Positions 26,998-35,781 of a stretch of 64,000 nt of DNA are shown one piece after another. The position numbers were made by a program, and so were the translations under genes. The notes beneath the pieces were generated by a model. It searched no databases. It had not been told where the DNA came from and worked only from the letters and a program-made list of their open reading frames with translations. Numbering within the stretch: position 1 is the first letter of the stretch; every line of letters begins with the position of its first letter. Source of the DNA: Nakamurella sp. PAMC28650. GTDB lineage: Bacteria > Actinomycetota > Actinomycetes > Mycobacteriales > Nakamurellaceae. Where the stretch lies: NCBI RefSeq assembly GCF_014303395.1, contig NZ_CP060298.1:5351001-5415000 (forward strand). Direction: 5' to 3'.

Positions 26998-28043
26998 CAA
27001 GCGCTCCTGAGGATCTCGGTGGGTTGTCCGGCGGTCTCGGCAATCGGCAGGCGGAACAGACTGCGGGCATTGCCTTCCAGAACCTGCTGCCGGTCGGCAG
27101 CCGGCAGGTCGAGAGCATCGATCGCAGCGAGCGTCTCGGCCACGAACGTCGGGCCTCCGTCCTGGCAGAACGGCGCATCGGTTCCGAAGACGGATCGGTC
27201 GGGTCCGAAGAAGTCGTATCCGGCGCGGACTGCGGACTTGGAGCCGTTGAGTGCGGTGTCGGCGTAGAAGCGCCGATAGTGCTCGACGACCGGGGTGGTG
27301 ATCCCGGCCCGTACGGCCACCGGATTCGGGCCGCCGGGACCGGTGAAGATCTGCTGGAAACCCAACTCGATGCGCGCACCGAACGAGGGGATCATCCCGC
27401 CGAAATGGTGCAGGACGATCTTGATGTCCGGGAGCTCGTTGAAAATTCCGGAGTAGACCATCCGCGCCGCGAAGGCACTGGTCTCGTAGGGCCAGCCGAA
27501 GGTGAACCACACCTCGTCCGGTGAATCCAATTCGGTCGCGTAATCGGCCACCGCCGCGGTGCGAAACGGATGGACCAGCACCGGCAGGTCGCGCTGCGCC
27601 ATCTGCTGGAAGATCGGGCGGTAGAGCGGCCCGCTGACCGGAGCTCCCAGCACATTGGTGTAGATCTGGATGCCACGCGCTCCGAGCTCGGCATGCGCAT
27701 ACTCGAGTTCGGCCATGGCCAGTTCGAGGTCCGACATCGGCAGCACGGCCGTGAACGCCGGGAAACGGTCCGGATACCTGGCGCACAGTTTCGCCATCTC
27801 CTCGTTGGCGAGCCTGGCCAATTCGGCCGCCACTACCGGCGTTCCGAAGGTCTCCACCGGTGGATTCCCGAAGTTCAGGATCTGCTGCACACCGGGAAAC
27901 GGGGCCAACGATCGGAGTCTGGCGTCGATGTCCCACAGCTCCGGCAACCCGCCGAAGGCGGACAGTGCCGGAAGTCCTGGCTTCAGCTCCAGGAAGCGGG
28001 CCAGCACGGCCGGTGGCACGAAGTGGCTGAAGACATCGATCAT
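26997..28043 (-). CDS. Amidohydrolase-2 family protein (ACMSD-like)
   Basis: TIM-barrel metal-dependent hydrolase/decarboxylase of 348 residues. Candidate metal ligands are His in DVFSHFVPP near the N-terminus, His in LPVLVHPF, His-His in KIVLHHFGG and Asp in FGTDAPF. The usual first motif DxHxH is reduced to DVFSH, so one canonical His is absent. Relatives include aminocarboxymuconate semialdehyde decarboxylase and resorcylate decarboxylases. It heads a two-gene operon with the FAH protein; operator site 2 lies 41-54 bases upstream. Confidence 0.85.
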   Translation of the reverse strand: MIDVFSHFVPPAVLARFLELKPGLPALSAFGGLPELWDIDARLRSLAPFPGVQQILNFGNPPVETFGTPVVAAELARLANEEMAKLCARYPDRFPAFTAVLPMSDLELAMAELEYAHAELGARGIQIYTNVLGAPVSGPLYRPIFQQMAQRDLPVLVHPFRTAAVADYATELDSPDEVWFTFGWPYETSAFAARMVYSGIFNELPDIKIVLHHFGGMIPSFGARIELGFQQIFTGPGGPNPVAVRAGITTPVVEHYRRFYADTALNGSKSAVRAGYDFFGPDRSVFGTDAPFCQDGGPTFVAETLAAIDALDLPAADRQQVLEGNARSLFRLPIAETAGQPTEILRSA

Positions 28044-28083
28044 GGACAACCCGTCGGATCGGAAGCGGAGGAGACCCTACTGA

Positions 28084-28097
28084 CATTATGCATAATG
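28084..28097. promoter_or_regulatory. Probable GntR operator, site 2
   Basis: Perfect 14-bp palindrome CATTATGCATAATG between the amidohydrolase start and the end of the GntR gene. It is the longest of three related sites and lies where a repressor would block the amidohydrolase-FAH promoter. Confidence 0.8.
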
Positions 28098-28158
28098 CGC
28101 CGCAATGGCAAGAGGGTGTCGAGCCGCCATCGAAACTCATTCTTGAACGGGCGGAGCG

Positions 28159-28833
28159 TTACTTCCGGACGTGCGCGCGGCCACGCGCGCCCAGGCGCGC
28201 CTGCAGGGCCGAGACCCGGGTGGCCAGGTGCGCCAGCATGGCCTCGCCGGCCGCGTCGGCGTCCCTGGCCGCGATGGCCGCCACGATGGCGGCGTGCTCC
28301 CCGTGCGCCTCGCGGGCGCTGCTGGCGTCCACGCCCAGGAATGCGACGAATGAGGTGGTGGAGGACTGTTCGGCGACGATGAGTTCGGCGAGTCGCGCAT
28401 TGCCCGAAGCGGTCCCGATCTGCGCGTGGAACTGGGCGTTCAACTGCAGGAACGTCTTCTGCGACACCCGAGGCGCGTGCATCACCCTCATGGTGTCGGC
28501 GATAGCGGCCAGTTCCGGCTCGGACAGCCGGAGCGCAGCCATCCGGGCCGCCATCGACTCCAGTGCCCCGCGCACCTCGTACCCGTTCACCAGATCCTGC
28601 ATCGAGGGGCGGAACACCCGCACACCGCGGCGCCCCTCCCTCACCACCAGGCCCATGCGCTCCAGGATCTGGAACGCCTCGCGCACCGGCGTGCTGCTGA
28701 CGCCGAGGCGGGAGGCGATCTCGTTCTGCCGCAACGGCATTCCAGCGTCCAGGGCGCCCTGACGGATCTCGGCGCGCAATTGATCGGCCACTCTGGCGGC
28801 GACCGTCATCTGAAGCGCAGGTACGTCTGCCAT
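28159..28833 (-). CDS. GntR-family (FCD) transcriptional regulator
   Basis: Regulator of 224 residues, start ATG 28833 with GGAAAGG upstream. An N-terminal winged helix has IASRLGVSSTPVREAFQILERMGLV, cited here in two parts: IASRLGVSSTPVREAF and the wing VVREGRRGVRVF. The C-terminal helical FCD domain includes LNAQFHAQIG, where the His can take part in metal or effector binding. It lies in the middle of the catabolic island, downstream of the cyclase gene on the same strand. It probably binds the ATTATGCATAAT sites at all three island promoters. Confidence 0.9.
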   Translation of the reverse strand: MADVPALQMTVAARVADQLRAEIRQGALDAGMPLRQNEIASRLGVSSTPVREAFQILERMGLVVREGRRGVRVFRPSMQDLVNGYEVRGALESMAARMAALRLSEPELAAIADTMRVMHAPRVSQKTFLQLNAQFHAQIGTASGNARLAELIVAEQSSTTSFVAFLGVDASSAREAHGEHAAIVAAIAARDADAAGEAMLAHLATRVSALQARLGARGRAHVRK

Positions 28834-28905
28834 CGTCATCCTTTCCCGCACGTTCGGCGGCCGCTGCGGGTCCTGTCCGGCATCTGTCGGTCCGTTGAGC
28901 CTAGG

Positions 28906-29901
28906 TCAGGCGGCGGGCGTCCCGAGCGCGCCGGGCCGGATGGGAAAGGCCAGTGGCCTCATCGGCGCGGCCGTCGCGCCGCGCAGACGCAGGCCGGCAC
29001 CCACGAACACGAATTCCCAGAGCTTCGCCCGCGCCAGTTCTTCCAGATACGCGTTCTCCATGATGGGCACCCCGCACTCGCCGAGCAGGTAGGTGTGCAC
29101 CGGGTGCCAATTCTCCGGGTCCACCGTCGGCATCACCTCCAGCGCCACGTTGTCCGCGCCCACGATCATCGCCCCGGCCTCGGCCAGCAGGACCGCAGCC
29201 TCGCGGTCCAGGCCCGGTTCGTTCGCCAGGTACGCAGCGCCGCCCTGGTGCCAGCGCAACATCCGGCCGGTCCGGATCAGCACGACGTCACCGATGCGCA
29301 CCTGCGTACTCTGCGAGTCCAGCACCGATTGGATCTCGGCCGCGGTGATGCGGTGCGAATCCGGTAGGACGTCCACGCCGGCTGCCGCTGCGACATCCAA
29401 CAGGATCCCGCGTGCGATGACCGGCGGCTGCTTCTCGGCGCCGTTCTTCAGCCAGGTCCTGCTGCCCAGATCCCTGCCCGCCGTAAAACGGTTCCACACT
29501 GCGCCGTTCAGGCCGAAGTGATTGAGCGCGTCCAGGTGGGTACCGGTATGCGTGTACATCGAGATGCAGTCGCCCGAGTACGTCACCAGCTGGTTGTGCT
29601 GCTCCCCCAGACCCAGCACATTCTCGTTGACGCTGCCAGGCGGGGTGTGCGACATCCAGATCTGGTAGGTGGGATCACCCAGACCTGCCCAGGAAGGCAT
29701 ACCGACGTGATAGTCGACCGACAGGTCGAAGACGGTGCCGGCGTCGGCCGCCGCCAGCGCATCTGCCCGGGACCGATCGGTCATCAGATTCAGCATGCCG
29801 ATCTCGTCCTGCTCACCGAACGGACTCGAACTGACCCGATGCCGGGTGCTGCTCCGCGCGGCGATCTGGTCGAACCCGCAGTCGTAGGTCGGATTATGCA
29901 T
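28906..29901 (-). CDS. Cyclase-family (kynurenine formamidase-like) hydrolase
   Basis: PF04199-type metal hydrolase of 331 residues. The signature HTGTHLDALNHF is intact and supplies the metal-binding His and Asp residues. Relatives hydrolyse cyclic amides, lactones or formyl-kynurenine. I choose ATG 29901, which lies inside operator site 3. There is no ribosome site upstream, so the mRNA may be leaderless; GTG 29919 is an alternative. The GntR gene follows 72 bases on, possibly co-transcribed. Confidence 0.86.
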   Translation of the reverse strand: MHNPTYDCGFDQIAARSSTRHRVSSSPFGEQDEIGMLNLMTDRSRADALAAADAGTVFDLSVDYHVGMPSWAGLGDPTYQIWMSHTPPGSVNENVLGLGEQHNQLVTYSGDCISMYTHTGTHLDALNHFGLNGAVWNRFTAGRDLGSRTWLKNGAEKQPPVIARGILLDVAAAAGVDVLPDSHRITAAEIQSVLDSQSTQVRIGDVVLIRTGRMLRWHQGGAAYLANEPGLDREAAVLLAEAGAMIVGADNVALEVMPTVDPENWHPVHTYLLGECGVPIMENAYLEELARAKLWEFVFVGAGLRLRGATAAPMRPLAFPIRPGALGTPAA

Positions 29902-29904
29902 TAT
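29893..29904. promoter_or_regulatory. Probable GntR operator, site 3
   Basis: ATTATGCATTAT shares 10 of 12 bases with site 1 and keeps the palindromic core ATGCAT. It lies in the short gap between the divergent cyclase and enoyl-CoA hydratase genes and overlaps the cyclase start codon. It could control both directions. Confidence 0.72.
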
Positions 29905-29953
29905 GCTTTTGTAACACACCTGTCAACGGTGACACAGCTGGAAGGACTCCCCC

Positions 29954-30736
29954 GTGCCGGATCTCGAATACGACGTCAGCGAGCACATCGCCACCATCCG
30001 ACTCAATCGACCGCACAGGCGCAACGCGTTCACCCTTCCGATGGTCGATGAGTGGGCCGACCGCCTGATCCAGGCCCAGCGGGACGATTCGGTCCACGTC
30101 ATCGTGGTCACCGGAACGGGCGACGGCTTCTGCTCGGGGATCGACCTGTCGTGGCTGGACGACCAGGAACAGACTCCCCTGCAACACAAATTGACCCTCA
30201 CCGAACACATCCACCGCGTGCCGCTGGCCCTGGAATCGGTCGACAAGCCGGTGATCGCGGCCATCAACGGGCCCGCCGTCGGTGCCGGCCTGGACATGGC
30301 GCTGATGTGCGACCTGCGTCTGGCGTCCACCACCGCCAAGATGGCCATGACGTACGTCAAGGTCGGACTCGTGCCCGGTGACGGCGGTTGCTGGCTGCTG
30401 CCACGCCTGATCGGACTGCCCCGCGCCATGGAACTGCTGCTGACCGGCGACACCATCACCGCCGAACGCGCCGAACACCTCGGCATGATCAACAGCGTGC
30501 ACCAGCCGCAAGACCTGATGGACGCCACCTATGCCCTGGCGGCCAGGTTGGCTGCGGGACCGCAGATCGCGATGCGAATGATCAAGCGAGCCACCATCCA
30601 GTCGCAGCGGATCGACTTCCGCACCAGCCTGGACCTGGTGTCCTCCCACATGGGCGTCATCCGGAGCACACACGACTCCGTCGAGTCCTACCGGGCGGTC
30701 CTCGAGAAGCGAACCCCGGTGTTCCTGAACCGATGA
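29954..30736 (+). CDS. Enoyl-CoA hydratase/isomerase
   Basis: Crotonase-fold enzyme of 260 residues. NRPHRRNAFTLPMVDEW and GDGFCSGIDLSWL mark the N-terminal half. AAINGPAVGAGLDMALMCDLR forms the oxyanion hole and is followed by KVGLVPGDGGCWLLPRL, where the usual catalytic Glu position is Asp. It heads a two-gene operon, overlapping the CoA-transferase gene as ATGA. It is divergent from the cyclase gene across operator site 3. Confidence 0.92.
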   Translation: MPDLEYDVSEHIATIRLNRPHRRNAFTLPMVDEWADRLIQAQRDDSVHVIVVTGTGDGFCSGIDLSWLDDQEQTPLQHKLTLTEHIHRVPLALESVDKPVIAAINGPAVGAGLDMALMCDLRLASTTAKMAMTYVKVGLVPGDGGCWLLPRLIGLPRAMELLLTGDTITAERAEHLGMINSVHQPQDLMDATYALAARLAAGPQIAMRMIKRATIQSQRIDFRTSLDLVSSHMGVIRSTHDSVESYRAVLEKRTPVFLNR

Positions 30737-31875
30737 ACTCACCAGCCGGCACCGGGTTCCCATCCACCCCTACCCCAGCAGCACTTTCCGGACTGATGAT
30801 CGCCGACTTCTCCCGCATCCTCGCCGGGCCACTTGCCACCATGGTCCTGGCCGATCTGGGCGCCGAGGTGATCAAGATCGAACGACCCGACGGCGGGGAC
30901 GACACCCGCTCCTGGGGTCCGCCGTACGACAATGTCGGCAGGGCAACCTATTTCCTCAGCGTCAATCGCAACAAGACAAGGGAGACCATCGATCTCCGTT
31001 CGGCGGAGGGACGTGCCCGCGCACAGGGGATCGCGGTGGAAGCCGGCATCGTCGTGGAGAACTTCCGTCCGGGCGTGATGAGCCGCCTGGGCCTCGGCTA
31101 CGAAGAACTCCGCGCCCATCGGCCCGACCTGATCTATTGCTCCATCAGTGCTTTCGGATCCGGCCTTGGCGCAGATCTGCCTGGCTACGACCTCATCGTG
31201 CAGGCCGTCGGCGGGTTGATGAGCATCACCGGGGACCCCCTGGGCGAGCCCCAGAAAGTGGGGGTGGCAGTCGTCGACGTGATGGCCGGCCTCTATGCGA
31301 CGGTCGGCATCCTCGCCGCCGTCAGGCACCGCGAGCAGACCGGCCAGGGGCAGAAGGTCGAGGTCAACCTGCTCAGCGCACTCCTGGCCGGGTTGGTCAA
31401 CCAGTCCTCGGCCTACGTCGCAGGCGGGGTGATCGCGCAACGGCGCGGGAACGAGCACCCATCCATCGCACCGTATGAAACGCTGCCGACCGCCGACGGT
31501 CAGCTCGCCGTCGCCGTCGGCAACGACCGGCAGTTCGCCGCGCTCTGCTCCGTACTGGGTGCAGCCGAATTGGTCTCCGATCCACGATTCCTGACCAACA
31601 CTTCCCGGGTCGGCAACCGCGCCGCACTTCGCAGGGAGCTGAGTGGAAGGCTCGCCGAGCGCGGACGGCTTTCCTGGGCGGAAGCGTTGAGTGCAGCAGG
31701 TGTCCCAGCCGGACCTGTCAACGACATCGCCGGGGCCTTCGCACTGGCCGAATCCCTCGGACTGTCCCCCACCCACCCGCTGGAGGGGCAACAGACGGTC
31801 AGCAGCCCCATCGGGCTGTCTGTCACACCGGTCGCCTACCGACTGGCACCCCCGCCGAGTGGCGGCGCGCTGTAG
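30733..31875 (+). CDS. CaiB/BaiF-family CoA transferase
   Basis: Class III CoA transferase of 380 residues, ATG 30733. Typical segments are IADFSRILAGPLATMVLADL, GAEVIKIERPDGGDDTR, NRNKTRETIDLRS and LPGYDLIVQAVGGLMSITG, the last holding the catalytic Asp position. It probably loads a carboxylic acid of this pathway with CoA so that the adjacent hydratase can act. The 237 bases after it hold no recognised gene. Confidence 0.92.
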   Translation: MNSPAGTGFPSTPTPAALSGLMIADFSRILAGPLATMVLADLGAEVIKIERPDGGDDTRSWGPPYDNVGRATYFLSVNRNKTRETIDLRSAEGRARAQGIAVEAGIVVENFRPGVMSRLGLGYEELRAHRPDLIYCSISAFGSGLGADLPGYDLIVQAVGGLMSITGDPLGEPQKVGVAVVDVMAGLYATVGILAAVRHREQTGQGQKVEVNLLSALLAGLVNQSSAYVAGGVIAQRRGNEHPSIAPYETLPTADGQLAVAVGNDRQFAALCSVLGAAELVSDPRFLTNTSRVGNRAALRRELSGRLAERGRLSWAEALSAAGVPAGPVNDIAGAFALAESLGLSPTHPLEGQQTVSSPIGLSVTPVAYRLAPPPSGGAL

Positions 31876-32112
31876 GTCGGTGCTCGCCGTTGAGACGATT
31901 TCGGGGCCTCCTGGCTCAACCGCCGATGCGCTCGACGTAAAACCTGCTGGTTTCCCTCCGGTGCCGACTCTCTGCAGACTGCAAGCCTGCCACACGTTTT
32001 CACACCATCTGCAAGGGGTTCTGGACGCACCGTCAGGACCCCGCCACAGTATCGCTGGAGGTCAGACGGTAACCCATTCCGTGTCGCCTGCCACCCCGTC
32101 GCCGAGCAGGTC

Positions 32113-32673
32113 TCAACCAACCACGAGGCGCAGGGGATGCTCGAGCAGCGCCAACAGTGCTGCCATCCATTCCGCCGCCTGGGCCCCGTCGACGGCCCGG
32201 TGATCGACGGACAGGGTCAGATGCATCATGTTCGCGGGTCGCACCTTCCCTTTGCGAACGGTGACCTCCGGACGGATCGCCCCGACCGCCAGGATGGAGG
32301 CCTGCGGCGGATTGATGATCGCGGCGAATTCCTGGACGCCGTAAATTCCGAGGTTGCTCACGGTGATGCTGCCCCCTTCCAACTGGTGCTGACGCAATTG
32401 ACCGGAGGCGGCCTGACCGACGAACTGCCTGACCGTCGCTCCGATCTCGCGGATCGAGCGGGCGTCTGCGGCACGGACCACCGGAGTGAGCAACCCGGTG
32501 GGAGCGGCAATCGCCACCGCAACGTCGACATCGGTGTAATGCCTGATCGTCTCGTCGTGGTAGCTCACGTTCAGCACCGGTACCAGCATGTGCGCCCGAG
32601 CCACCGCCTTGATGACGAAATCGTTGACCGAGACACGTCCCGAAACGTCCTGATTGATCTGGGCGCGAAGGTC
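32113..32673 (-). pseudogene. Dihydrolipoamide acyltransferase (E2), C-terminal fragment
   Basis: C-terminal catalytic half of a 2-oxo-acid dehydrogenase E2 subunit. It runs from DLRAQINQDVSGRVSVNDF to the stop and includes the catalytic motif DHRAVDGAQAAEW. The fragment ends abruptly at 32673 (in LLDLR), where plus-strand GH26 sequence begins 3 bases on. The matching upstream part is found on the plus strand ending at 35970. Joining the two there gives VDKLL-DLRAQ without any gap, so the gene was cut by an inversion. Lipoyl and subunit-binding domains are missing entirely. Confidence 0.88.
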
Positions 32674-32676
32674 TAG

Positions 32677-33237
32677 AAGTGGGGCAAGCCCGTCACCCTG
32701 CGGTTCGCGCACGAGATGAACGGCGACTGGTATCCGTGGGACGAGGGCGTCAACGGAAACACGGCCGGGCAGTACGTGCAGGCCTGGCGTCACGTCCACG
32801 ACCTGTTCGTCAGGGCCAGGGCGACGAACGTCTCGTGGATGTGGAGCCCGAACGTTCCGTACCAGGGTTCGCGTGCGCTCGCCGGCCTCTACCCGGGCGC
32901 AGCGTACGTCGACACGGTGGCGCTGGACGGCTACAACTTCGGCACCAGCCAGTCCGGGACGACCTGGATCGAACCCGACACCCTGTTCGCCGGCGGACTG
33001 TCCCAGCTGCGGGCGCTCGCGCCGCACAAGCCCATCGTCATCGGGGAGACCGCGTCGGCCGAAGCAGGCGGCGCCAAGAACAACTGGATCTCCAGCCTGG
33101 TGCCCTACCTGGCTGCACAATCGGACGTCACGGGCTTCTTCTGGTTCGACCAGAACAAGGAAACCGACTGGCGCATCGACAGTTCCAGCGCCTCGTCGGC
33201 CGCTTTCAATGCGGCCTTGGCCGCTCGCCGGCGGTAG
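32677..33237 (+). pseudogene. GH26 glycoside hydrolase, C-terminal fragment
   Basis: C-terminal 186 codons of a family 26 glycanase (mannanase-like). KWGKPVTLRFAHEMNGDWYP carries the acid/base Glu, and PIVIGETASAEAGG carries the nucleophile Glu. No start or signal peptide precedes it; the frame begins at the junction with E2. The N-terminal part with signal peptide lies on the minus strand at 35971-36417. Joining them gives WATALQ-KWGKPV in frame. Confidence 0.88.
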
Positions 33238-33243
33238 TACCGA

Positions 33244-33323
33244 TCACCGGTCACCCGGTCACCGGTCACCGGTCACCGGTCACCGGTCACCGGTCACCGG
33301 TCACCCGGTCACCCGGTCACCGG
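33244..33323. repeat. Tandem repeat of TCACCGG / TCACCCGG, 11 units
   Basis: Eight 7-bp and three 8-bp units run head to tail right after the GH26 stop. The stop codon and last residues of the TetR gene (33301) lie inside the array, so unit changes would alter its C-terminus. Each junction contains the palindrome ACCGGT. Confidence 0.92.
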
Positions 33324-33927
33324 TCGAGCGGTGCGGGGCCAGGCCGGCGACGTAGATGACCTTCAGTCGGTGGGCGGTGGTGGCCCAGTCCGGATCGGTC
33401 CCCAGTGGCTGGGCCAGCATCGCAGCGAACATGACGATGTCGACGGTGTCGGCGTCGGTCCGAATGGTGCCGTCATCGTGGCCGCGAGCCACGATCCGCC
33501 CCAGCGTGTCGTGGACCTGCCCGCGGAGCGCGAAGGTCTCGGCCGTGGTGATGGCCGGCCCGCCGTGCAGGGGGAGGGCCAGCTCGCCGTGTCTTGCGAT
33601 CGCACCGTCGAAGAACCGGGTGACGCTGTCGACACCGGACATGCCGGTGGATTCGGCTGTTCTGGCGTTGTCCAGCACCAGGTTGAACGACCGGCGGCTG
33701 ATCGCATCCAGCAGTGCCTCGCGAGCCGGGTAGGAGCGGTAGAGGGTGCCGATTCCGATCCCGGCATCGGCGGCGATGGTCGCCATCGGAACCCGGACAC
33801 CCTCACGCAGGACGGCGCTGGTCGCCGCAGCCAGTAACCTCTCCTGGTTGACCAGGGCGTCGGTTCGGTGCTGACGACGGGATTCCAGTGCCGACACCAC
33901 CCCGCTGCTGTCCACCATGGTGTTCAT
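33301..33927 (-). CDS. TetR-family transcriptional regulator
   Basis: Regulator of 208 residues, ATG 33927. The DNA-binding part is near residues 25-70: RLLAAATSAVLREGVRVPMA and AGIGIGTLYRSYPAREAL. A helical ligand domain follows. The last residues (RSTGDRVTG) are encoded by the tandem repeat. No target or effector is evident; the lipoprotein gene lies 72 bases upstream on the same strand. No clear ribosome site precedes the start. Confidence 0.85.
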   Translation of the reverse strand: MNTMVDSSGVVSALESRRQHRTDALVNQERLLAAATSAVLREGVRVPMATIAADAGIGIGTLYRSYPAREALLDAISRRSFNLVLDNARTAESTGMSGVDSVTRFFDGAIARHGELALPLHGGPAITTAETFALRGQVHDTLGRIVARGHDDGTIRTDADTVDIVMFAAMLAQPLGTDPDWATTAHRLKVIYVAGLAPHRSTGDRVTG

Positions 33928-33999
33928 TTTGCACTGATGGCTGACGCCCGCGTGACGAAACTTGCAGAATGATGACGATTACTGCCTGGCGGGTGTGGC

Positions 34000-34785
34000 T
34001 CAGGGTCCTGAGGTCACCGGGGCCGAAACGGCCGGGGGGATATGGGTGGGCATTGCACCACTGGCAAATGGCGGTGGCGTGATCCGCTGGTGGTCCTCGT
34101 GGATGTGAAAGCTCTTCTTCGCACGCGGACCGGTGCCACCGACCGAATAGAGTTCGATGTCCTGGGTGCGATCCCCCTGGTAGCAACCGAGTTCGGAGAG
34201 ATCCTGGGAGCCGTGCCAGGTGTAGGTCCCGTAGGAGCCCACCAATCCCGGGTTGTCCACCGAGAGAGCGAGACCGGTGGCATTGGCCAGTTCCCAGGAG
34301 ACGATCAGGTGATAGGTGCCGTCATCAGAGCTCAGGACGCATCCGGCCGACGCCGACACGAAACGTGGATTCGACGAGCTGCCTGATCCGCCGCCCCCTG
34401 ATCCGCCGCTCGATCCTGAGCCACCGCCGGATCCCCCGCCTGATTGCGAACGACGGGTGGTGGTCACGCCATCGGCAGTCGCCGTGCTCGAGGTCGGCGT
34501 GGTCGACGTCTGGGTGGTCGATGTCTCCGTTGTCGAATTCGCCGCGGCGGGAATCATCGTGCTCAGGGCAACGGAAGCAGTTGCGCTGCCCAGGGTCTCA
34601 CCCGCGGCGGCCCCACTGACCGGCGTCGAGCCAAGTGCGCTCAACGAGGCGGATGCACCGCCGGAAGCGGTGCCGAGCGACTGCTGGCCCGCCACGGTCG
34701 TGCCGCAGGCGGCCAGAGCGAGAATGGTCAGGACCCCGATGGTGAGGCCACCGAACGTACGTATCATGCGGTCTGTGCGGTTCAT
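34000..34785 (-). CDS. Secreted lipoprotein with Thr/Ser- and Gly/Ser-rich linkers
   Basis: Protein of 261 residues, ATG 34785 with AGGAG 8 bases upstream. The signal peptide ends in the lipobox LAAC, predicting a lipid anchor. A Ser/Thr-rich stretch (TTETSTTQTSTTPTSST) and a Gly/Ser-rich stretch lead to a compact C-terminal domain of about 110 residues. That domain contains two cysteines (AGCVLSSDDG, LGCYQGDRTQ) and resembles an Ig-like or carbohydrate-binding fold, though I cannot name the family. Confidence 0.7.
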   Translation of the reverse strand: MNRTDRMIRTFGGLTIGVLTILALAACGTTVAGQQSLGTASGGASASLSALGSTPVSGAAAGETLGSATASVALSTMIPAAANSTTETSTTQTSTTPTSSTATADGVTTTRRSQSGGGSGGGSGSSGGSGGGGSGSSSNPRFVSASAGCVLSSDDGTYHLIVSWELANATGLALSVDNPGLVGSYGTYTWHGSQDLSELGCYQGDRTQDIELYSVGGTGPRAKKSFHIHEDHQRITPPPFASGAMPTHIPPAVSAPVTSGP

Positions 34786-35130
34786 CAATCGCTCCTGGGC
34801 TGAAGGGTTGGAGACGGGTCATCAAGGTGTCATCGATGGCAGGGGCAGAAAATGAGTGTGGCAGCGCAACGGTCGTCGGGACGGTGGAACCGTCGTATCC
34901 GATGGAACTCCGATGACGTATCGGATGCTGTGTTGATGCACCTCGAGCAGATCCGGCCGGGACCTTTGTTGTGATGGACGCCGCTGGCCGTTGCGGGTTG
35001 CGGAGGGGTCGGCAATTTCGGTGGCTCGCGGGACGGCTGGCCCTCGAGGACGGCCGGGATGTCCCTGCTGCTCGTGATGAAGCGTTCGACCATCGCCCCA
35101 GGCGTGCCCCAGAACGGGCGGCGCGAAGTC
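34786..35130. other. Intergenic region without a recognised gene
   Basis: These 345 bases between the lipoprotein start and the LacI stop contain no frame with family signatures. The region lies inside the inverted segment. It probably holds the lipoprotein promoter. Confidence 0.5.
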
Positions 35131-35781
35131 CTACGGTGAAGTGGCCGGCCCGGTGGTACCGCGGACCACCAGCTCGACCGGAATCATGGCCGGCGTGGCA
35201 GGAACGGCATCCGGCGTGCCGATCCACGCCAGAAGCGTCCGGGCTGCCGCTGCGCCCATGTCGGTGAGGGGCACGTGCACGGTGGTCAGCGGAGGGCTCA
35301 GCTTGCGCATGAACGGGAGGTCGTTGAAGCCGGTGATCGAGTAGTCCGCAGGACAGCGCAGTCCGACCGTCGCCAGGAGATCCATCGCCCCGAGGGCGAG
35401 CAGGTCGTTGGCTGCAACGATGGCGGTGAAAGATCTGCGCGCGTCGAGCAGCCGTTGCGCGCCACCGATACCGGCCTCCTCGGAATAGCCAGAGCATTCG
35501 ATCACGGCGGAGCGTCGGGGCGGTACCTCGTACTCGCGCAGGGCCGACCGGAAAGCGCTGACCCGGGCCCGGCCGGTCGACGTGTCGGACGGGCCGGCCA
35601 GGTGCACGATGTCGCGGTGTCCCGAGCGCACCAGGTGCTCGACGCACAGACGTGCGCCGCGCTGGTCGTCCGCGCCGACGAACGGCAACGCGGTGCGGGC
35701 CGTCCGACGGTTGACCAGTACCGTCGGAACGCCCGAGACGGCGATCGCGGCAATGGCGGCGATGGCCGGCGCGCAGTTCTC
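35131..35781 (-). pseudogene. LacI-family regulator lacking its N-terminal half
   Basis: Sugar-binding half of a LacI-type regulator. Recognisable segments are VSGVPTVLVNRR, GADDQRGARLCVEHLVRSGH, FTAIVAANDLLALGAMDLL, ITGFNDLPFMRKLSPPLTTV and MGAAAARTLLAWI. The helix-turn-helix and the first part of the effector domain, about 120 residues, are absent. The frame continues upstream to about 35859 but into sequence that reads as an E2 linker on the other strand. The upper boundary given is approximate. It cannot bind DNA as it stands. Confidence 0.78.

Noticed and set aside
33244-33323. CRISPR array
   Set aside because: Units are 7-8 bp with no spacers and no cas genes; this is a simple tandem repeat.
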